The position numbers were made by a program, and so were the translations under genes. From contig NZ_JACCBI010000001.1 of the NCBI RefSeq assembly GCF_013407835.1, forward strand, positions 434,001 through 498,000: a DNA stretch of 64,000 bases. Reading direction: 5' to 3'. The notes under the pieces were generated by a model. The model was given only the letters and a program-made list of their open reading frames with translations. It was not told the origin of the DNA and made no database searches. This DNA is from Agromyces atrinae (GTDB lineage Bacteria > Actinomycetota > Actinomycetes > Actinomycetales > Microbacteriaceae). Every line of letters begins with the position of its first letter. Within the stretch, counting starts at the first letter, position 1. Positions 63,713 through 64,000 of this stretch are shown one piece after another.

Positions 63713-64000
63713 GTGTCCGGCGACTCTTTCGTCCATCTGCACGTGCACAGCGAGTACTCGATGCTCGACGGTGCCGCACGGGTCGGCGAGCTCATCACCG
63801 CCGCGAAGGAGCAGGGCATGCCTGCCGTCGCGGTCACCGACCACGGCAACGTGTTCGGCGCCTTCGACTTCTGGCGCACGGCGACCGAGGCCGGCATCAA
63901 GCCCATCATCGGTACCGAGGCATACGTCACGCCGGGTACCCACCGCAGTGACAAGACGCGTATCCGGTGGGGCAACGGCGGCGGCGACGACGTCTCGGGT
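63713..64000 (+). CDS. dnaE: DNA polymerase III alpha subunit, N-terminal part (partial)
   Basis: The first 96 codons run off the window. They encode the PHP domain of the replicative polymerase: [19 protein letters not shown] with the metal-binding histidines, [14 protein letters not shown] and [11 protein letters not shown]. This matches actinobacterial DnaE1. The PHP domain may carry proofreading exonuclease activity in this phylum. The GTG at 63713 follows CTGGAGGA. The lspA-rluD-dnaE order is conserved in Actinobacteria. Confidence 0.95.
   Translation, partial: MSGDSFVHLHVHSEYSMLDGAARVGELITAAKEQGMPAVAVTDHGNVFGAFDFWRTATEAGIKPIIGTEAYVTPGTHRSDKTRIRWGNGGGDDVSG

Overview
The window is ordinary, densely packed chromosome from a high-GC Gram-positive actinobacterium, most likely of the family Microbacteriaceae. 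The pointers are uniformly high GC, frequent GTG and TTG starts, 1 to 14 base gene overlaps, a C50-carotenoid operon (idi-crtE-crtB-crtI-crtYe-crtYf-crtEb), a cell-wall anchor of the LAxTG type, a MurE without the usual meso-diaminopimelate motif, and actinobacterial division genes (Wag31, SepF, FtsR, no ftsA or mreB). The genus cannot be fixed from sequence alone. I see no tRNA, rRNA, insertion sequence, prophage or CRISPR array, and no stretch longer than about 280 bases lacks a gene.

Layout. 1-5250: end of mltG, then the shikimate block aroE-aroC-aroK-aroB-aroQ, followed by efp and nusB. 5254-10375: mostly single genes, including a thiol-disulfide lipoprotein, an F420/flavin-type oxidoreductase, a PlsC-like acyltransferase, a YihY membrane protein, a DUF1801 protein and two tandem ferritin-like (acyl-ACP-desaturase-like) paralogs. 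10381-16656: a small alarmone synthetase, a YchJ-like protein, a secreted lytic transglycosylase, a very large wall-anchored 5'-nucleotidase fusion and a small acetyltransferase. 16694-22633: an S4 RNA-binding protein and the carotenoid operon on the minus strand, divergent from a MarR regulator (CrtR-like). 23253-27062: NUDIX, DUF1295, CDP-alcohol phosphotransferase, FHA protein GarA/OdhI, FtsR and a second MerR. 27151-33362: ParA-like ATPase, pyruvate carboxylase, a second MinD/ParA-like ATPase, peptide deformylase. 33429-43448: acyl-CoA synthetase, glucokinase, PlsC, DAHP synthase (aroG), PASTA kinase, LysM hydrolase, small HTH protein and a polyprenyl synthase. 43523-64000: DUF3040 protein, then the division and cell wall cluster mraZ-rsmH-ftsL-ftsI-murE-murF-mraY-murD-ftsW-murG-murC-ftsQ-ftsZ-yggS-sepF-yggT-wag31, then lspA, an rluD-like gene and the start of dnaE.

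How the parts fit. The aro block plus distal aroG make chorismate. Idi and CrtE supply the C20 precursor for a yellow C50 pigment, and a second prenyl synthase sits 20 kb away. The mra/fts/mur genes form one almost continuous unit; its promoter carries three 10-base-spaced GTGG repeats that match MraZ boxes. FtsR, an activator of ftsZ in Corynebacterium, is encoded 32 kb upstream of ftsZ. GarA and the PASTA kinase suggest Ser/Thr phosphorylation control of central metabolism and wall growth.

The most notable sequence signals are: a recurring leaderless promoter grammar (TANNNT, then six bases, then the start codon) at more than ten genes; a 15-base palindrome placed to control both crtR and the carotenoid operon; a desaturase-like paralog pair in which one copy has lost iron ligands; the altered MurE substrate motif; and a structured segment between two terminators ahead of mraZ. 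I found no convincing wholly new multi-gene system.
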